NCBI GenBank assembly: GCA_030770535.1
Contig: JASVEC010000099.1
Coordinates: forward strand, 1 to 58,304
Direction: 5' to 3'
Source of the DNA: Batkoa obscura
Taxonomy: Eukaryota > Entomophthoromycota > Entomophthoromycetes > Entomophthorales > Batkoaceae
DNA: 58,304 bases
Shown here: one piece after another, positions 33,595 through 45,437 of the stretch
Layout of the letters: each line of letters opens with the position of its first letter
Position numbering within the stretch: the first letter of the stretch is position 1
Translations under genes and position numbers: made by a program
Notes under the pieces: generated by a model
Database searches by the model: none
What the model was told of the DNA's origin: nothing
What the model saw: only the letters and a program-made list of their open reading frames with translations

Positions 33595-34294
33595 GAATTG
33601 GTTTCAGAGTCTATTTAGAAATTAATCCAAATTTAAAATTTAAAATTTCAAGTGTGTCCAATATAAAGGTTAAATCTAAAAAGCCTAAAGTTAAATCTCT
33701 CCTATTTAAGACTTATTTTTAATTGTTTCCTTTTCTTAAATAGCTAATTTTCCTAACTATATATTTTATGTTAGTTCTGTTAGATATTTAACAGATATAT
33801 AATATATAACTATATGATTATATAATTATATAACTATATGATTATATAATTATATAAATACACTTATTTGACTTTATTTTTTGTTGAAATAAAAATAAAA
33901 TACAAACTTTCATAGTTAAACTTCGAAATCGAATTTTTGAAAACTTCAATACAATAGAGAGGAGTACACAATATAAACATTGTAATTCATTTACATCAAT
34001 TTTAAGAGCTACTTATAACAACCCCCAAGGTTTATGGAATTTTATAATAAAACAAAACAAAGAAAAGATATATTATCAAAGTTTACTATCGATAATAATA
34101 AACTTAATCAAGTAATGTATAAAATTAGTGCTTTGAGGGAAACAGGAAATAAAAACCAACAAGTAGCGTTATTATCAACTATAGCTTCAGTATATTCTTT
34201 TGATGAATGCAAGAGTTTTGGGTTTAATATAAATAGAAATCAATATGATTATTCAAAAACAAGTAATAGTAATAATATCAACATTACAACCTAT
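33595..34294 (+). mobile_element. T4 DNA transposon, copy E (5' part)
   Basis: Begins GGGGCTGTACGAATTGG and runs through the first open frame without the MITE at the 22178 site, so it documents the empty site. It stops at 34294, where an LTR-like fragment begins. Its coding start is near-identical to copy B. Confidence 0.85.
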
Positions 34295-34340
34295 TGTGAA
34301 ATATTATCGCTTTGTCATTCCCATGGTTAATTATTAATAA
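34295..34340. mobile_element. LTR end fragment related to the solo LTR at 28714 (fossil)
   Basis: The sequence TGTGAAATATTATCGCTTTG and what follows resembles the reverse complement of the right end of the solo LTR at 28714-29177. The far boundary could not be found. Confidence 0.5.
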
Positions 34341-34816
34341 AAGCTAAAATAAATTTTCTAAATTCAAAATAATCCTAATATGTTTTAAAAGCTTTTTAAA
34401 ATATTTGGACTTTACATATATAACTTACTTCATAATAGCTATAGGCTATATCTCCTTAAAATACTAATATTTCAAAAAGGCTACTTAAAATCTGTTTAAC
34501 TACTTTTTTTAATAAAATGATTTTTATAGTTTTTGGGATAATAAGAATAAATAGCTGAACTAATATTCTGAATTATATGAGGATGTTTTTTTAACTTCAC
34601 CATTTTTTCTATCTTTTAAGCGCTACTTGAGTAGAAAGATTGTTAATAAAATTTTTAAACAAATACTTAACTGAAAAAACAAATATATCATTATACTATT
34701 GATTATTCCATAAAATAAACCATAGCTATGGTTATTTTAAATAAGACTTATTTTTGTGTATTTGAATTTATATGTAAAAGTATAGTTCATAAATAAGGAA
34801 AATATTAAATAATATC
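34341..34816. other. Spacer between T4 copies E and F
   Basis: AT-rich sequence with a decayed MITE at about 34579-34665; no gene seen. Confidence 0.45.
34579..34665 (+). mobile_element. Decayed MITE of the G4 family, right end lost
   Basis: Starts GAGGATGTTTTTTTAAC and contains TTTTAAGCGCTACTTGAG, but the usual ACATCCCC end is not recognisable. Confidence 0.65.
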
Positions 34817-35074
34817 GGGGCTAATCCTAGTTAGTTTCAGAATTTACTTAGAAGTCAGTATCATTATTCAAGAATAAGTAATAACAATAATAAAATATCA
34901 ACATTACAACATATTATTAAAAATACAAAAAAATTAAAGATGAGCAAATTGAAACTATTATACAATGTTTACTAGATGATTCAACTATTTCATCAAGATT
35001 TAATAAAAAAAATAATGATAGTAAATATTCATCAGATAATATATATATTAAATAAAATTAGAAGAATGATATAT

Positions 35075-35172
35075 GGTGATGTTTTTTTTGGCTTCATTAT
35101 TTTTCCATTTTTTAAGCGCTATTTGAGTAGAAAGGTTGTTAGTAAAATTCTTAAACACAAAAAAACATCCCC
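35075..35172 (+). mobile_element. MITE of the G4 family in T4 copy F
   Basis: Same insertion and flanks (ATAT) as 22761-22858. Confidence 0.93.
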
Positions 35173-35507
35173 ATATAGTAAATATTTGAATGATCCAAAA
35201 GATAAAGCAGTACCTAGAGGTCAACACTTTTTAAACATATACCAAGTAATTTCAAAAATCCAGCAAGAAAAACGGATCTATATAATATATATGCCCAGTA
35301 TACAGTATACAGTTAGGAAAAAGTTATTTGAAAATAAAATAAATACAGCAATAAAAAACAAAGCAGAGAATAGACGAAATTTTCAACGAAGAAAAATTAT
35401 ACAAATTACATAAATTCTGTGTTGATACTCAAAAAAACACATTTAATGAAACTATTAAAAAATTAAATAACAAAAGTTGTATAATAGTTTTAGATTTTAA
35501 ACAAAAT

Positions 35508-36335
35508 ATGGAAATAGGAACAAGACCAGATTCAATAAATCTAGATCATTATAATAAACAAGCTATATCAGTATTAGGCTTTGGTGTATTATATTTAAAA
35601 GATGATAAAACAATAGGCAAAGTTTACTTTGATTATTTATCTGAAATATTGAATCATGATTCAGCATATGCAGGAGATCGTTTAATCAATTTGATCTCTA
35701 TAGAGCTTCTATTTAAAAAGTTTACAAAAATTAATATATGGGCAGATACAGGAAATCATTTTAGATCCCAAGAGTTTCTACATTATATGTTTAAAGAAAT
35801 TCATAAAATAAATAGTAGTTTGAATGTTAATCTTAATTTTTTTGCTGAGCATCATGGAAAAAGTATAGTTGATGGACATTTTGGAAACCTTTCAAAATGG
35901 AAAAGTAGTTTTGAAGCATTAGGTAAAATAGAAGATATCAATCAATTAGTTTCAAGATTTGAGGCTTTTATTTGCGAGCATAATAAAATTAATAACTTGA
36001 CTGTTAATAATGCGAAAACGGATATAATTTTTAAAAAGTACAAAAAAAACAGAAATACAAAAAGAATAGTAGACATGCAAGGCATTGAGAAGTGTTTACA
36101 CTTTATTAAACATAATAATAAACTACATTGTTATCCAGTATCTGATACATCAAAAAAAAGCGATATAGTCCCAATTAAAGTTATAGAGTCTATAGAAAAC
36201 AGAAAAATTAAAAGATCGATCCCAGCTTACCTTACGAAGATAACAGAGAATTTAAAAATTTCGATATTTACTAAACAAGTAAGTAGTTTGTTGAATGATA
36301 GAAATAGATTGTTAAATGTAAGATTGATTACTTAA
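35508..36335 (+). CDS. T4 transposase C-terminal frame (copy F)
   Basis: 275 codons matching residues 74-348 of the T4 catalytic frame, with the second and third Asp motifs; LDFKQN lies just upstream in frame. A few substitutions (for example NLISIELLF, VPIKVIES) place it with copy 1 rather than with C, G, H and J. Confidence 0.75.
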   Translation: MEIGTRPDSINLDHYNKQAISVLGFGVLYLKDDKTIGKVYFDYLSEILNHDSAYAGDRLINLISIELLFKKFTKINIWADTGNHFRSQEFLHYMFKEIHKINSSLNVNLNFFAEHHGKSIVDGHFGNLSKWKSSFEALGKIEDINQLVSRFEAFICEHNKINNLTVNNAKTDIIFKKYKKNRNTKRIVDMQGIEKCLHFIKHNNKLHCYPVSDTSKKSDIVPIKVIESIENRKIKRSIPAYLTKITENLKISIFTKQVSSLLNDRNRLLNVRLIT

Positions 36336-37858
36336 GTTATTAGTAGCTAAGTTAATAAATAGTCAAAGAACAAGTAACTGTAATAATATGTAAATACTAT
36401 TATTACTTGTACTATATAGAGATGGTTAATTATAGCTCTGAGGCTAACCACTCCCTCCCATGCAGCTATTTATTAACTTGGCAATATATTAATAATGTAG
36501 TTATAACATTAAAACAGTTTATTTATTTGATAACAAATCTGCAATGTATGTTGGTTATAAAGCAGTTGATAATAAATATTTCTCAATAAAGTTTTATGAG
36601 AATAGGTACCTCCTATGTACATACCCATAATATAATAACTTTGATTAATATCAACATATATATTACATTGGTAAAAGCCTTGTTAATCTATGGATTTTTA
36701 TTAGATCTAGTAGAAATTAGCTTAGCTTATAATATAAGCTATGATAGAATAGTTTAAACTAACCGTGCTGCATACTCTCGTTTTTTAATAAAAAATTTGC
36801 TATAGGATTTTGAGCAAAGTTTTTAAAATGTAGAGATATTCAAAATTGGACAAAAAAATAAATCCAAACTCGTCACAGAATGTCTTCTTTTTCATTGCAA
36901 AACCCTAAAATTTCTTTCTTTTTTACTTTTAGTATAAATTGAAGGCAGCTTTTTAACTTTGGAATAAAAGTGATATTAAAAATCCAAGCTTTCTAAAACA
37001 ACACTAGATCAATTTAAAATCAAATAAGCTTAGATAAGTCAAACTATGAAAATCCATTTTTCATTAATCAAATTCATACTTCAAATAAATCTAGTTCCTT
37101 TAAATAGTCTTGTAAGCTTAAGAACTTTGTTTTCCATACCAAAACTAATCTCAAAATTTAAATTCACAATAGCCAGACAGAAAAAGTAATAGATATGACA
37201 TAACTTTAAAATTAAATTTTAGAAAGCCAATATTGAGAGGATTTGTAGTTTTATCAAATTAACATTAGTGAAGTGCCGAAAGTTTTAAAACTAGACATAT
37301 AATAATATCGTATTTATAAAAGTAATAGACTAAACGATATATAAATGTTTATTTAATAGCCACTTTCCATAATGTAAATTTAAAATAAAGCATAATACAG
37401 TTTAAAGCAATTTGGATCCTAGAGATACAAATACTCAAAACGAGATAATTGTTCTAAACTTGCAAAAAAGTAAACGATGTAAAATATAAATGCCAATTTA
37501 ACTATTCAAAGGGGTGTGTTCTGGGATTAAAAATTAATATCAATAGACTTTGACAGAATAAATAGCTATAGCTTATTTAATACAGAACATAATATTTATA
37601 CTTTGCACCTGGAGTGGAATGCTGTATATAAAAAAACATAATATTTATAACTTTTATCATAATTATATCACTAATGGGTACCTTGTGCTTCTTTTCTATG
37701 ATTCGATTCAAATAAATGAATTTGTTATTTATTTACCGAAAAATTATACAAAAAGTTAAAATAAGTAAATTTTATCCATCTAAATAAGATTTTGTTATAA
37801 ATAATATTACTAAGCATTAAGCCACTTTATAACAAAAAAGCTTTTAATTTTAATATCT

Positions 37859-37956
37859 GGGGCTGTTTTTTTTAGTTTCATTATTTTTCCATTTTTTAAG
37901 CGCTATTTAAGTGGAAAAATTGTCAGTAAAATTCTTAAATACAAAAATACATCCCC
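37859..37956 (+). mobile_element. MITE of the G4 family, ATCT duplication
   Basis: Starts GGGGCTGTTTTTTTTAG, ends ACATCCCC; ATCT on both sides. Confidence 0.93.
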
Positions 37957-38044
37957 ATCTTTTCAACTAACTAGAAGAAAAAATAGCTGCTATATCCATA
38001 CCAATAACAAATTTATGTTTAGCGAATATGCACAAAATAATAAT

Positions 38045-38080
38045 AAAGAAGCATAAAGAAGCATAAAGAAGCATAAAAAG
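38045..38080 (+). repeat. Short tandem repeat, 10-bp unit
   Basis: Three to four copies of GCATAAAGAA. Confidence 0.8.
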
Positions 38081-39366
38081 CTTTGTATAGATGATATCAG
38101 ACATAACTGTTTGAATATGTGAAAGTTGTATAAAAGTTATTTCTTTTATTATTCAAATATACCTTTCAAATCAAATCCCTACCATCTTATTACTGTCTTT
38201 TTTAATTTAATTTATCATCTCATTTTATTTTTACCATACAAGCCTGGTCTTACTTATTAATAATTACAATGTAATTCTATATAGTTTAGCTATAAATTAT
38301 ACATATTGGATCAGAGTGTTGGTTTTATAACTTTACACAGACTTAGTTATATATAGCGCCAGCATCTTTATATTTGATAAAACAATTGTAATAAAGGTGG
38401 CCTGTCTATTATCTTATACAACAGTTCCTATCTGTATTAAAGTTAATTCGTTTTTCCTAATTTTTAATTGAAAAAATAACAAATTAAATCGCCTATTTCA
38501 AAATTTTCTAAGCCAAGTAGTTCTATAATAATCCTATCGATATTTCTTTTATTAACTTTACTTTAATTTTGCCAAAACTTTAAAATGTTAGCTTAGTATA
38601 AGTTACCAACCATTTTTAGTTAGTTTGACTAAATAAATATGATAGTTTAATTTGGTTTGTTTTATAATCAATGGCGCAAAAGAAATGGATTATCTAATAA
38701 AAATTAACCTAACTAGTTTCAAAACCATTGAGTTTCAAATTAGTAAAATTAGTAGACATTATTTATTGGTACTACTCAGAAACATTTATATTTACAGAAT
38801 ATATAAAAGTTTACCTTAGTTTAGAACAACTCTGCTTTAATCATTTATAAAATAATTAATAGCTATAGTAATATATTTCTTTTGAGCGAGAAAAGTCGTT
38901 TAAAATGTATAAGGTCTCTATTATTTATACATAGTGTAAAAAGTATATTTAACAAGATAAAATTATGTATCATTATTCTATTTTATTTTATTCTAGCTCC
39001 GTCGGTATTACTTTGCAATTTTAAAAAAAATTTAAACTAGGTATCATTAACATTAACAATATGTTTTGTAATATTGTAAGTTTTCAAGAAGTAGAATATT
39101 TGCAGATAATTTCAATTCTTTAATATATTGGATAATTTCAATAAAAATTTAATATACAAAATTGTAACTGCTTTTAATATATTTATAAAAAGCACATTAT
39201 CTTATCTTGGACAATAGGCCCTATCCATCATATTTAGCAAGCTATCAAAATAACTCATATTATGATACACAGTCGTCTACTTATCTCTATTGTCTAAAAA
39301 GTTATAATACTTATTATTAATAGGACCCAGTTAGATCAATTTTAGATACTCTACTATTTAGGACAT

Positions 39367-39464
39367 GGGGATGTATTTTTTTGTTTAAGAATTTTACTAA
39401 CAGTTTTCCCACTCAAATAGTGCTTAAAAAAGGGAAAAATAATGAAACCAAAAAAAACAGCCCC
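39367..39464 (-). mobile_element. MITE of the G4 family, ACAT duplication
   Basis: Starts GGGGATGTATTTTTTTG, ends AACAGCCCC; ACAT on both sides. Confidence 0.93.
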
Positions 39465-40083
39465 ACATATTAGAGCATTTTTAGTAGTTTTCATTAGGTT
39501 TATAAATATCGAAACTGTATGATTTTGTTAACTTTGTTAACTTTAAGGCTTATATTATATTTTTATTTATCTGGATAATTTTTTTAGAATAATTATAAAG
39601 TATAACTATCCCAAGGAAATACATACAATATAATTACTACAAAATAAGTTTTACACATACAGAGTGTCTAGACATTTTAGCAGTAGTCTAATATAATTAT
39701 TTTTGTATTTTAATAAAGTTATATATAAGTAATAAGAATGTTTAGAATTATTTTTTAGTTAAATTTTATTTGTAGTAATTAAACTACCTGGATCTATATA
39801 TATCAAAAATAGTTTATTAAAATTGGAAAATAGAGCAATACAAAAGCTATTTTGGTAAATTTATTTTAAAATTTTTCAAATGCTTTTTTGGTGTTTTGTC
39901 TATTATAGATTTAATTTTCTTTAAGTAGTTTAAATAATAGAGAAGCACAATGTTATGAAAGTTTTTGATAAATTTTGGTTAGAACTTATTAATTTTAAAA
40001 ACTTCATATCTCAAAAACTTAAAAACATTAGTAGTCTAGGCCTTGGAAGAAAAAACATTGAATTATAAAATAATTTAATATCT

Positions 40084-40182
40084 GGCGGAATCTTTTTTAC
40101 TCCATTACTTTTTCATTTTTGAGCACTATTTGAGCGAAAAATTTATTAGTAAAATCCTTCTAGAGACAAAATATATTCCCCC
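40084..40182 (+). mobile_element. Diverged MITE of the G4 family, ATCT duplication
   Basis: Starts GGCGGAATCTTTTTTAC, has GAGCACTATTTGAGCG, ends ATTCCCCC; ATCT on both sides despite the divergence. Confidence 0.8.
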
Positions 40183-41136
40183 ATCTGCTTGTTTTATAAA
40201 AAGAATTCAAGTTAAAAAAGAAAACAGAAGTTTTCTAGAACTATAATTAAAAAAAGTGGTATCAATCAACTTTATCAAGTATTAATAAATAAGCACTTTA
40301 TTCAAACTAGATATAAATCACTTGGATATTTTTGAGGATCCTAATGATATAGTTAGTAGGTATATAATTGCTGATTTAAGTTGATTTAGAGTGCCATTGT
40401 TAAATATAAAACTAGGTTTATCTTTTGTTATGATTGTATTTATATAATAGAATCAATAAAACTTACTCTATTGTCTAAATTTTGATAGTGACTAACAGCA
40501 TTTTTAAAACTAAAAGCTAGATGCTTTGTATTTTGGTAAAGATAAAGGAGTTTATTTGAATGAGATAGGAATACTTAATGTGTTATTGGCTATTAGCCAG
40601 TGCTATGTGGTTTTATTCAAACAACCAAAATAAGTTTAGAAAGTTTTATTTATTGTTTCAAAATTGGAGGAGTATTAACATATGGAGTTGTCTGAATTAG
40701 TTTCATTATTTTATCCAATTTTTGAAAAATTTTGTATTTTAAAAACCTCGCTTAAAATTCTATAAAATCATCTTTTATTAAAATAAAAGTACCCAGACAC
40801 AGTTCTAAATCATTCTATTATAGCTCATACTGTAAGTTAATTGAATTTCTATTAGATCTTAAATACATATTCTTGTAAAGATTAATTGGGAAATATTTAT
40901 TATCAACTGCTTTATAACCAACATACATTGCAGATTTGTTATCAAATAAATAAACTGTTTTAATGTTATAACTACATTATTAATATATTGCCAAGTTAAT
41001 AAATAGCTGCATGGGAGAGAGTGGTTAGCCTCAGAGCTATAATTAACCATCTCTATATAGTACAAGTAATAATAGTATTTACATATTATTACAGTTACTT
41101 GTTCTTTGACTATTTATTAACTTAGCTACTAATAAC

Positions 41137-42183
41137 TTAAGTAATCAATCTTACATTTAACAATCTATTTCTATCATTCAACAAACTACTTACTTGTTTA
41201 GTAAATATCGAAATTTTTAAATTCTCTGTTATCTTCGTAAGGTAAGCTGGGATCGATCTTTTAATTTTTCTATTTTCTATAGACTTTATAACTCTAATTG
41301 GGACTATATCGCTTTTTTTTGATGTATCAGATACTGGATAACAATGTAGTTTATTATTATGTTTAATAAAGTGCAAACACTTCTCAATGCCTTGCATGTC
41401 TACTATTCTTTTTGTATTTCTGTTTTTTTTGTACTTTTTAAAAATTATATCCGTTTTCGCATTATTAACAGTCAAGTTATTAATTTTATTATGCTCGCAA
41501 ATAAAAGCCTCAAATCTTGAAACTAATTGATTGATATCTTCTATTTTACCTAATGCTTCAAAACTACTTTTCCATTTTGAAAGGTTTCCAAAATGTCCAT
41601 CAACTATACTTTTTCCATGATGCTCAGCAAAAAAATTAAGATTAACATTCAAACTACTATTTATTTTATGAATTTCTTTAAACATATAGTGTAGAAACTC
41701 TTGGGATCTAAAATGATTTCCTGTATCTGCCCATATATTAATTTTTGTAAACTTTTTAAATAGAAGCTCTGTAGAGATTAAATCGATTAAACGATCTCCT
41801 GCATATGCTGAATCATGATTCAATATTTCAGATAAATAATCAAAGTAAACTTTGCCTATTGTTTTATCATCTTTTAAATATAATACACCAAAGCCTAATA
41901 CTGATATAGCTTGTTTATTATAATGATCTAGATTTATTGAATCTGGTCTTGTTCCTATTTCCATATTTTGTTTAAAATCTAAAACTATTATACAACTTTT
42001 GTTATTTAATTTTTTAATAGTTTCATTAAATGTGTTTTTTTGAGTATCAACACAGAATTTATGTAATTTGTATAATTTTTCTTCTTCATTGAAAACTACT
42101 TCTTCTATCTTTGCTTTGTTTTTTGCTGTATTTATTTTATTTTCAAATAACTTTTTCCTAACTGTATACTGTATACTGGGCAT
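41137..42183 (-). CDS. T4 transposase, catalytic frame (copy G)
   Basis: 348 codons, protein identical to copy C with all three Asp motifs; see 29495-30541. Confidence 0.75.
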   Translation of the reverse strand: MPSIQYTVRKKLFENKINTAKNKAKIEEVVFNEEEKLYKLHKFCVDTQKNTFNETIKKLNNKSCIIVLDFKQNMEIGTRPDSINLDHYNKQAISVLGFGVLYLKDDKTIGKVYFDYLSEILNHDSAYAGDRLIDLISTELLFKKFTKINIWADTGNHFRSQEFLHYMFKEIHKINSSLNVNLNFFAEHHGKSIVDGHFGNLSKWKSSFEALGKIEDINQLVSRFEAFICEHNKINNLTVNNAKTDIIFKKYKKNRNTKRIVDMQGIEKCLHFIKHNNKLHCYPVSDTSKKSDIVPIRVIKSIENRKIKRSIPAYLTKITENLKISIFTKQVSSLLNDRNRLLNVRLIT

Positions 42184-42682
42184 ATATATTACATAGATCC
42201 GTTTTTCTTGCTGGATTTTTGAAATTACTTGGTATATATTTAAAGAACGTTGACCTAACTACTGCTTTATCTCTTAGGTTATTCAAATATTTACTATATA
42301 TCATTCTACTTTTATTTAATATATATATTATCTGATGAATATTTACTATCATTATTTTTTTTATTAAATCTTGATGAAATAGTTGAATCATCTAGTAAAT
42401 ATTGTACAATAGTTTCAATTTGCTCATCTTTAATTTTTTTTGTATTTTCAATAATATGTTGTAATGTTGGTATTTTATTATTATTACTTGTTTTTGAATA
42501 ATCATATTGATTTCTATTTATATTAAACCCAAAACTCTTACATTCATCAAAAGAATATACTGAACCTATAGTTGATAATAACGCTACTTGTTGATTTTTG
42601 TTTCCTGTTTCCCTTAAAGCACTAATTTTATACATTACTTGATTAAGTTTATTATTATCGATAGTAAACTTTGATAATATAT

Positions 42683-42779
42683 GGGGCTGTTTTTTTTAGT
42701 TTCATTATTCTTCCATTTTTTAAGCGCTATTTGAGTGGAAAGATTGTAGTAAAATTCTTAAATACAAAAATACATCCCC
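42683..42779 (+). mobile_element. MITE of the G4 family in T4 copy G
   Basis: Starts GGGGCTGTTTTTTTTAG, ends ACATCCCC, ATAT on both sides. The same insertion occurs in copies H and J. Confidence 0.94.
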
Positions 42780-43014
42780 ATATCTTTTCTTTGTTTTGTT
42801 TTGTTATAAAATTCCATAAACCTTAGGTTGTTATAAGTAGCTCTTAAAATTGATGTAAATGAATTACAATGTTTATATTGTGTACTCCTCCCTATTGTAT
42901 TAAAATTTTCAAAAATTCCATTTCGAAGTTTAGTTATGAAAGTTTCCATTTTATTTTTATTTCAACAAAAAATAAAGTCAAATAATGTGTATTTATATAA
43001 TACATAATCATATA

Positions 43015-43112
43015 GAGTTGTATTTTTATGTTTAAGAATTTTACTAACAAATTTTCCATTTAAATAGTGCTTAAAAAATGGAAAAAATAATGAAGTTAAA
43101 AAAAACACTCCC
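43015..43112 (-). mobile_element. MITE of the G4 family in the T4 copy G leader
   Basis: Starts with a degenerate AGAGTTGTATTTTTATG, ends ACACTCCC, ATAT on both sides. Copy H lacks it at this place. Confidence 0.88.
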
Positions 43113-43837
43113 ATATAGTTAGGAAAATCAGCTATTTAAGAAAAGAAAACAATTAAAATAAGTTTTAAATAAATAAATTTGACTTTAAGTCTTTTAGATT
43201 TAACCGTCATACTAGACACAACTTAAAAATTTAAGATTTGGATTAACTTCTAAGTAAATTCTGAAACCAATCCGGACAACCCCATATAGTAGATTTTAAA
43301 TGGTAAATAAAAGTACATTTATATATATTATATTTTTACTTATAAGGATTATATATGAAACTTTTTAAATATAGGAAGGAGTATTAAATATTAGATTCTT
43401 AAAAGCACCAAAATTTTAAGAAATATCAATTTCTTATGCGTAAAATTCTTGTTAACAGGAAAACTCGAATCTATCTTACAACTCATGTTTTTTAGCTATT
43501 AAGTTGATAAAGAACTATTTAATATCAATAATTTGTTTGTTTACTACTTATATACACAATAAATATTAATTTATTGTAACATTTTTAATAAAAATAAATT
43601 GTAGTATTGCTCTACAAAGTCAAGCTTTTAACAATACCTTAGCTTTTGTCTTTATTTCCCATTTTTTGATATCTTTTTATGTCTTTTTCAAAAACAATCA
43701 TAAAAACTCTACTAAAGACACTTTTCTGTACTAACTAATATAGTGATTTGAATGTCCTTTTGATGCATTATAAATTCTATAACAAAATCCTAGCATCATT
43801 CAATATTTACTTATGATTCTGTTTATTTATAATATAT

Positions 43838-43936
43838 GGGGATGTATTTTTGTGTTTAAGAATTTTATTAACAATTTTTCCGCTTAAATAGCGCTTAAAA
43901 AATGGAAAAAATAATGAAGTTAAAAAAAACACTCCC
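43838..43936 (-). mobile_element. MITE of the G4 family
   Basis: Starts GGGGATGTATTTTTGTG, ends ACACTCCC, ATAT on both sides. Confidence 0.93.
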
Positions 43937-43943
43937 ATATATT

Positions 43944-44049
43944 GTATTTTTTGGCTTCACTTTTTCGATCTTTTGAAGCGTTTTATTTAAAAGCGAAAAA
44001 TTTGTTAGTAAAATTTTTAAATACGAAAATATATTCACAACCAACCCCC
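43944..44049 (+). mobile_element. Decayed MITE of the G4 family, left end lost
   Basis: Recognisable by TTTTTTGGCTTCACTTTTTC, then AAATTTGTTAGTAAAATTTT and a final CCCCC; the left terminus is missing. Confidence 0.6.
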
Positions 44050-44223
44050 ATATATATTGGTTTTTTTCCAAGCAAAATCTATTTTTTGAAAGAATATGTA
44101 TAAATATAACGGGGCTTACATTAAATATTTTTGAACTTTCTAAAACTTCGCTTTTTTTGATATACAAACTCTAACTTTACTTTTTTTGTTTTTAAATGAT
44201 ACTTTATCTCTTAAATAAGATAT

Positions 44224-44322
44224 GAGAATGTTCCTTTCGATTTCATCACTTTTTCCATTTTTTAAGCGCTATCCTATTTGAGCGGAAAGATAGTAAAATT
44301 TTTGAACAAAAAACACATCCCC
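44224..44322 (+). mobile_element. MITE of the G4 family
   Basis: Starts GAGAATGTTCCTTTCG, has TTTTTTAAGCGCTATC, ends ACATCCCC; left flank ATAT, right flank AAGT. Confidence 0.8.
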
Positions 44323-44524
44323 AAGTTTTAGATTTTAGCAGTAATTAAAAATATATGAAATAGGGTGATTGTATTTAATATTGTAAGTAAAATTCTCTAT
44401 TTTTGATTTACAAATATACCCTTTAAATCAGAGAAAATCTTTATCTTACAAGAAAATAATATTGTTATGCTGATATTTATATTAAATTTAAATCTTATTA
44501 AACATATGTATGTAATAAGCTTTT

Positions 44525-44556
44525 GAGGATTGTTCAGAAGCCAAAAAAACATCCCC
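44525..44556. mobile_element. Minimal 32-bp MITE derivative
   Basis: GAGGATTGTTC followed by AGAAGCCAAAAAAACATCCCC: only the two ends of a MITE joined together. Its mirror lies at 49809-49840. Confidence 0.55.
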
Positions 44557-44782
44557 ATTTATTAATAGCATTTCTTAATTTATAATGATTCAGTAATTAA
44601 CTTTATTGCTTGAAAATTCTATTTAAAGTGTAATGATTCAAAACTAAATTTTATAATCTTTTATAAATGATATGATTTTCAAAATTAAATAATAGTCGAG
44701 TTTGCATTCCTATAACCTCTGAGTCGCACTCTATTAGCAGATGATTAGAAATAATAATCTTATAGCATAGGGTCAAAAATAC

Positions 44783-44855
44783 TGATCCCGCCAGGGATCG
44801 AACCTGGAATCTTCTGTTCCGTAGACAGACGCCTTATCCATTGGGCCACGGGACC
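44783..44855 (-). tRNA. tRNA-Arg(ACG), left palindrome arm
   Basis: Identical 73-nt sequence to 27762-27834; loop CTACGGA gives anticodon ACG. A T4-type 3' end begins 87 bp upstream of the gene (at 44943). Confidence 0.97.
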
Positions 44856-44942
44856 ACTTTAAATTTCTAGTTCAAAATATATATATATATCACCAAAATT
44901 GAACTACTCTACAAATGTTGTCATTTGAGAACATTTAAAATA

Positions 44943-45166
44943 TGGAGGATGTTTCAATTAGTTTCGTTTTTTATTCAATTTTTAAATATTTTGTATTTTT
45001 AAACGAAATTTTAAAATTCTATAAAAACAGATTTTTTATCAAAACAAAAGCACCCAAGCACAGTTCTAAATTATTCTGTTATAGTTTGTATTCTAAGTTG
45101 GCTGAATTCCTACTAGATCTAATAAAAAATCCCAGATCAACAAGGCTTTTACTAATATAATATATA
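44943..45166 (-). mobile_element. 3' end fragment of a diverged T4 relative
   Basis: Starts GGAGGATGTTTCAATTAG and aligns with the T4 3' end (CACAGTTCTAAAT, ATTCTATAAAA) but with clear divergence, as in the tail of copy F. It marks a second T4 subfamily. Confidence 0.75.
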
Positions 45167-45167
45167 T

Positions 45168-45338
45168 GGGGTTGTCCGAATTGGTTTCAGAATTTACTTA
45201 GAAGTTAATCCAAATCTTAAATTTTTAAGTTGTGTCTAGTATGACAGTTAAATCTAAAAGACTTAAAGTCAAATTTATTTATTTAAAACTTATTTTAATT
45301 GTTTTCTTTTCTTAAATAGCTGATTTTCCTAACTATAT
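45168..45338 (+). mobile_element. T4 5' end fragment
   Basis: Begins GGGGTTGTCCGAATTGG and carries about 170 bp of the 5' leader to CTAACTATAT, where a MITE follows. The rest of the element is missing. Confidence 0.85.
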
Positions 45339-45437
45339 GGGAGTGTTTCTTTTGACTTCATTATTTTTTCCATTTTTTAAGCGCTATTTGAGCGGAAAAT
45401 TTGTTAGTAAAACTCTTAAATACAAAAATATATCCCC
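45339..45437 (+). mobile_element. Recombinant MITE of the G4 family
   Basis: Starts GGGAGTGTTTCTTTTG, ends ATATCCCC. The left flank is ATAT, the right flank AAAT; the mirrored and outer copies (48928, 53711) show the right flank belongs to a different insertion. Confidence 0.85.

Larger units (their letters stand above)
34817..36860 (+). mobile_element. T4 DNA transposon, copy F (deleted 5' part, diverged 3' end)
   Basis: Begins GGGGCTAATCC plus about 30 bp of the T4 5' end, then jumps to the middle of the first open frame. It shares the MITE insertion at 35075 with copy 1. After 36590 the sequence switches to a diverged version of the T4 3' end (AAAGCCTTGTTAATC, like the fragment at 44943-45160), with no clear CCCC terminus, so its 3' half is mosaic. 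Confidence 0.8.
36861..40683. other. 3.8 kb AT-rich region with three MITEs, no gene seen
   Basis: It contains MITEs at 37859, 39367 and 40084 and a 10-bp tandem repeat (GCATAAAGAA) at about 38045-38080. Dense stops in all frames and no tRNA or recognisable exon. Confidence 0.5.
40684..43283 (-). mobile_element. T4 DNA transposon, copy G (complete ends)
   Basis: About 2.6 kb with the 3' terminus at 40684 (GGAGTTGTCTG, one G changed) and the 5' terminus GGGGTTGTCCGGATTGG ending at 43283; ATAT flanks both sides, an intact insertion. It includes MITEs at 42683-42779 and 43015-43112. Confidence 0.92.
43284..44942. other. Unique segment of the left palindrome arm
   Basis: AT-rich DNA between T4 copy G and T4 fragments, holding MITE copies and tRNA-Arg at 44783. 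No protein gene was recognised. Confidence 0.5.

Noticed and set aside
38045-38080. 10-bp tandem repeat as a possible regulatory array
   Set aside because: There is no neighbouring gene; ordinary microsatellite slippage explains it.
44942-45160. 72-codon frame starting MEDVSISFVFYS (and its mirror at 49205)
   Set aside because: It is simply the translated 3' end of a diverged T4 relative, starting one base before its terminus.
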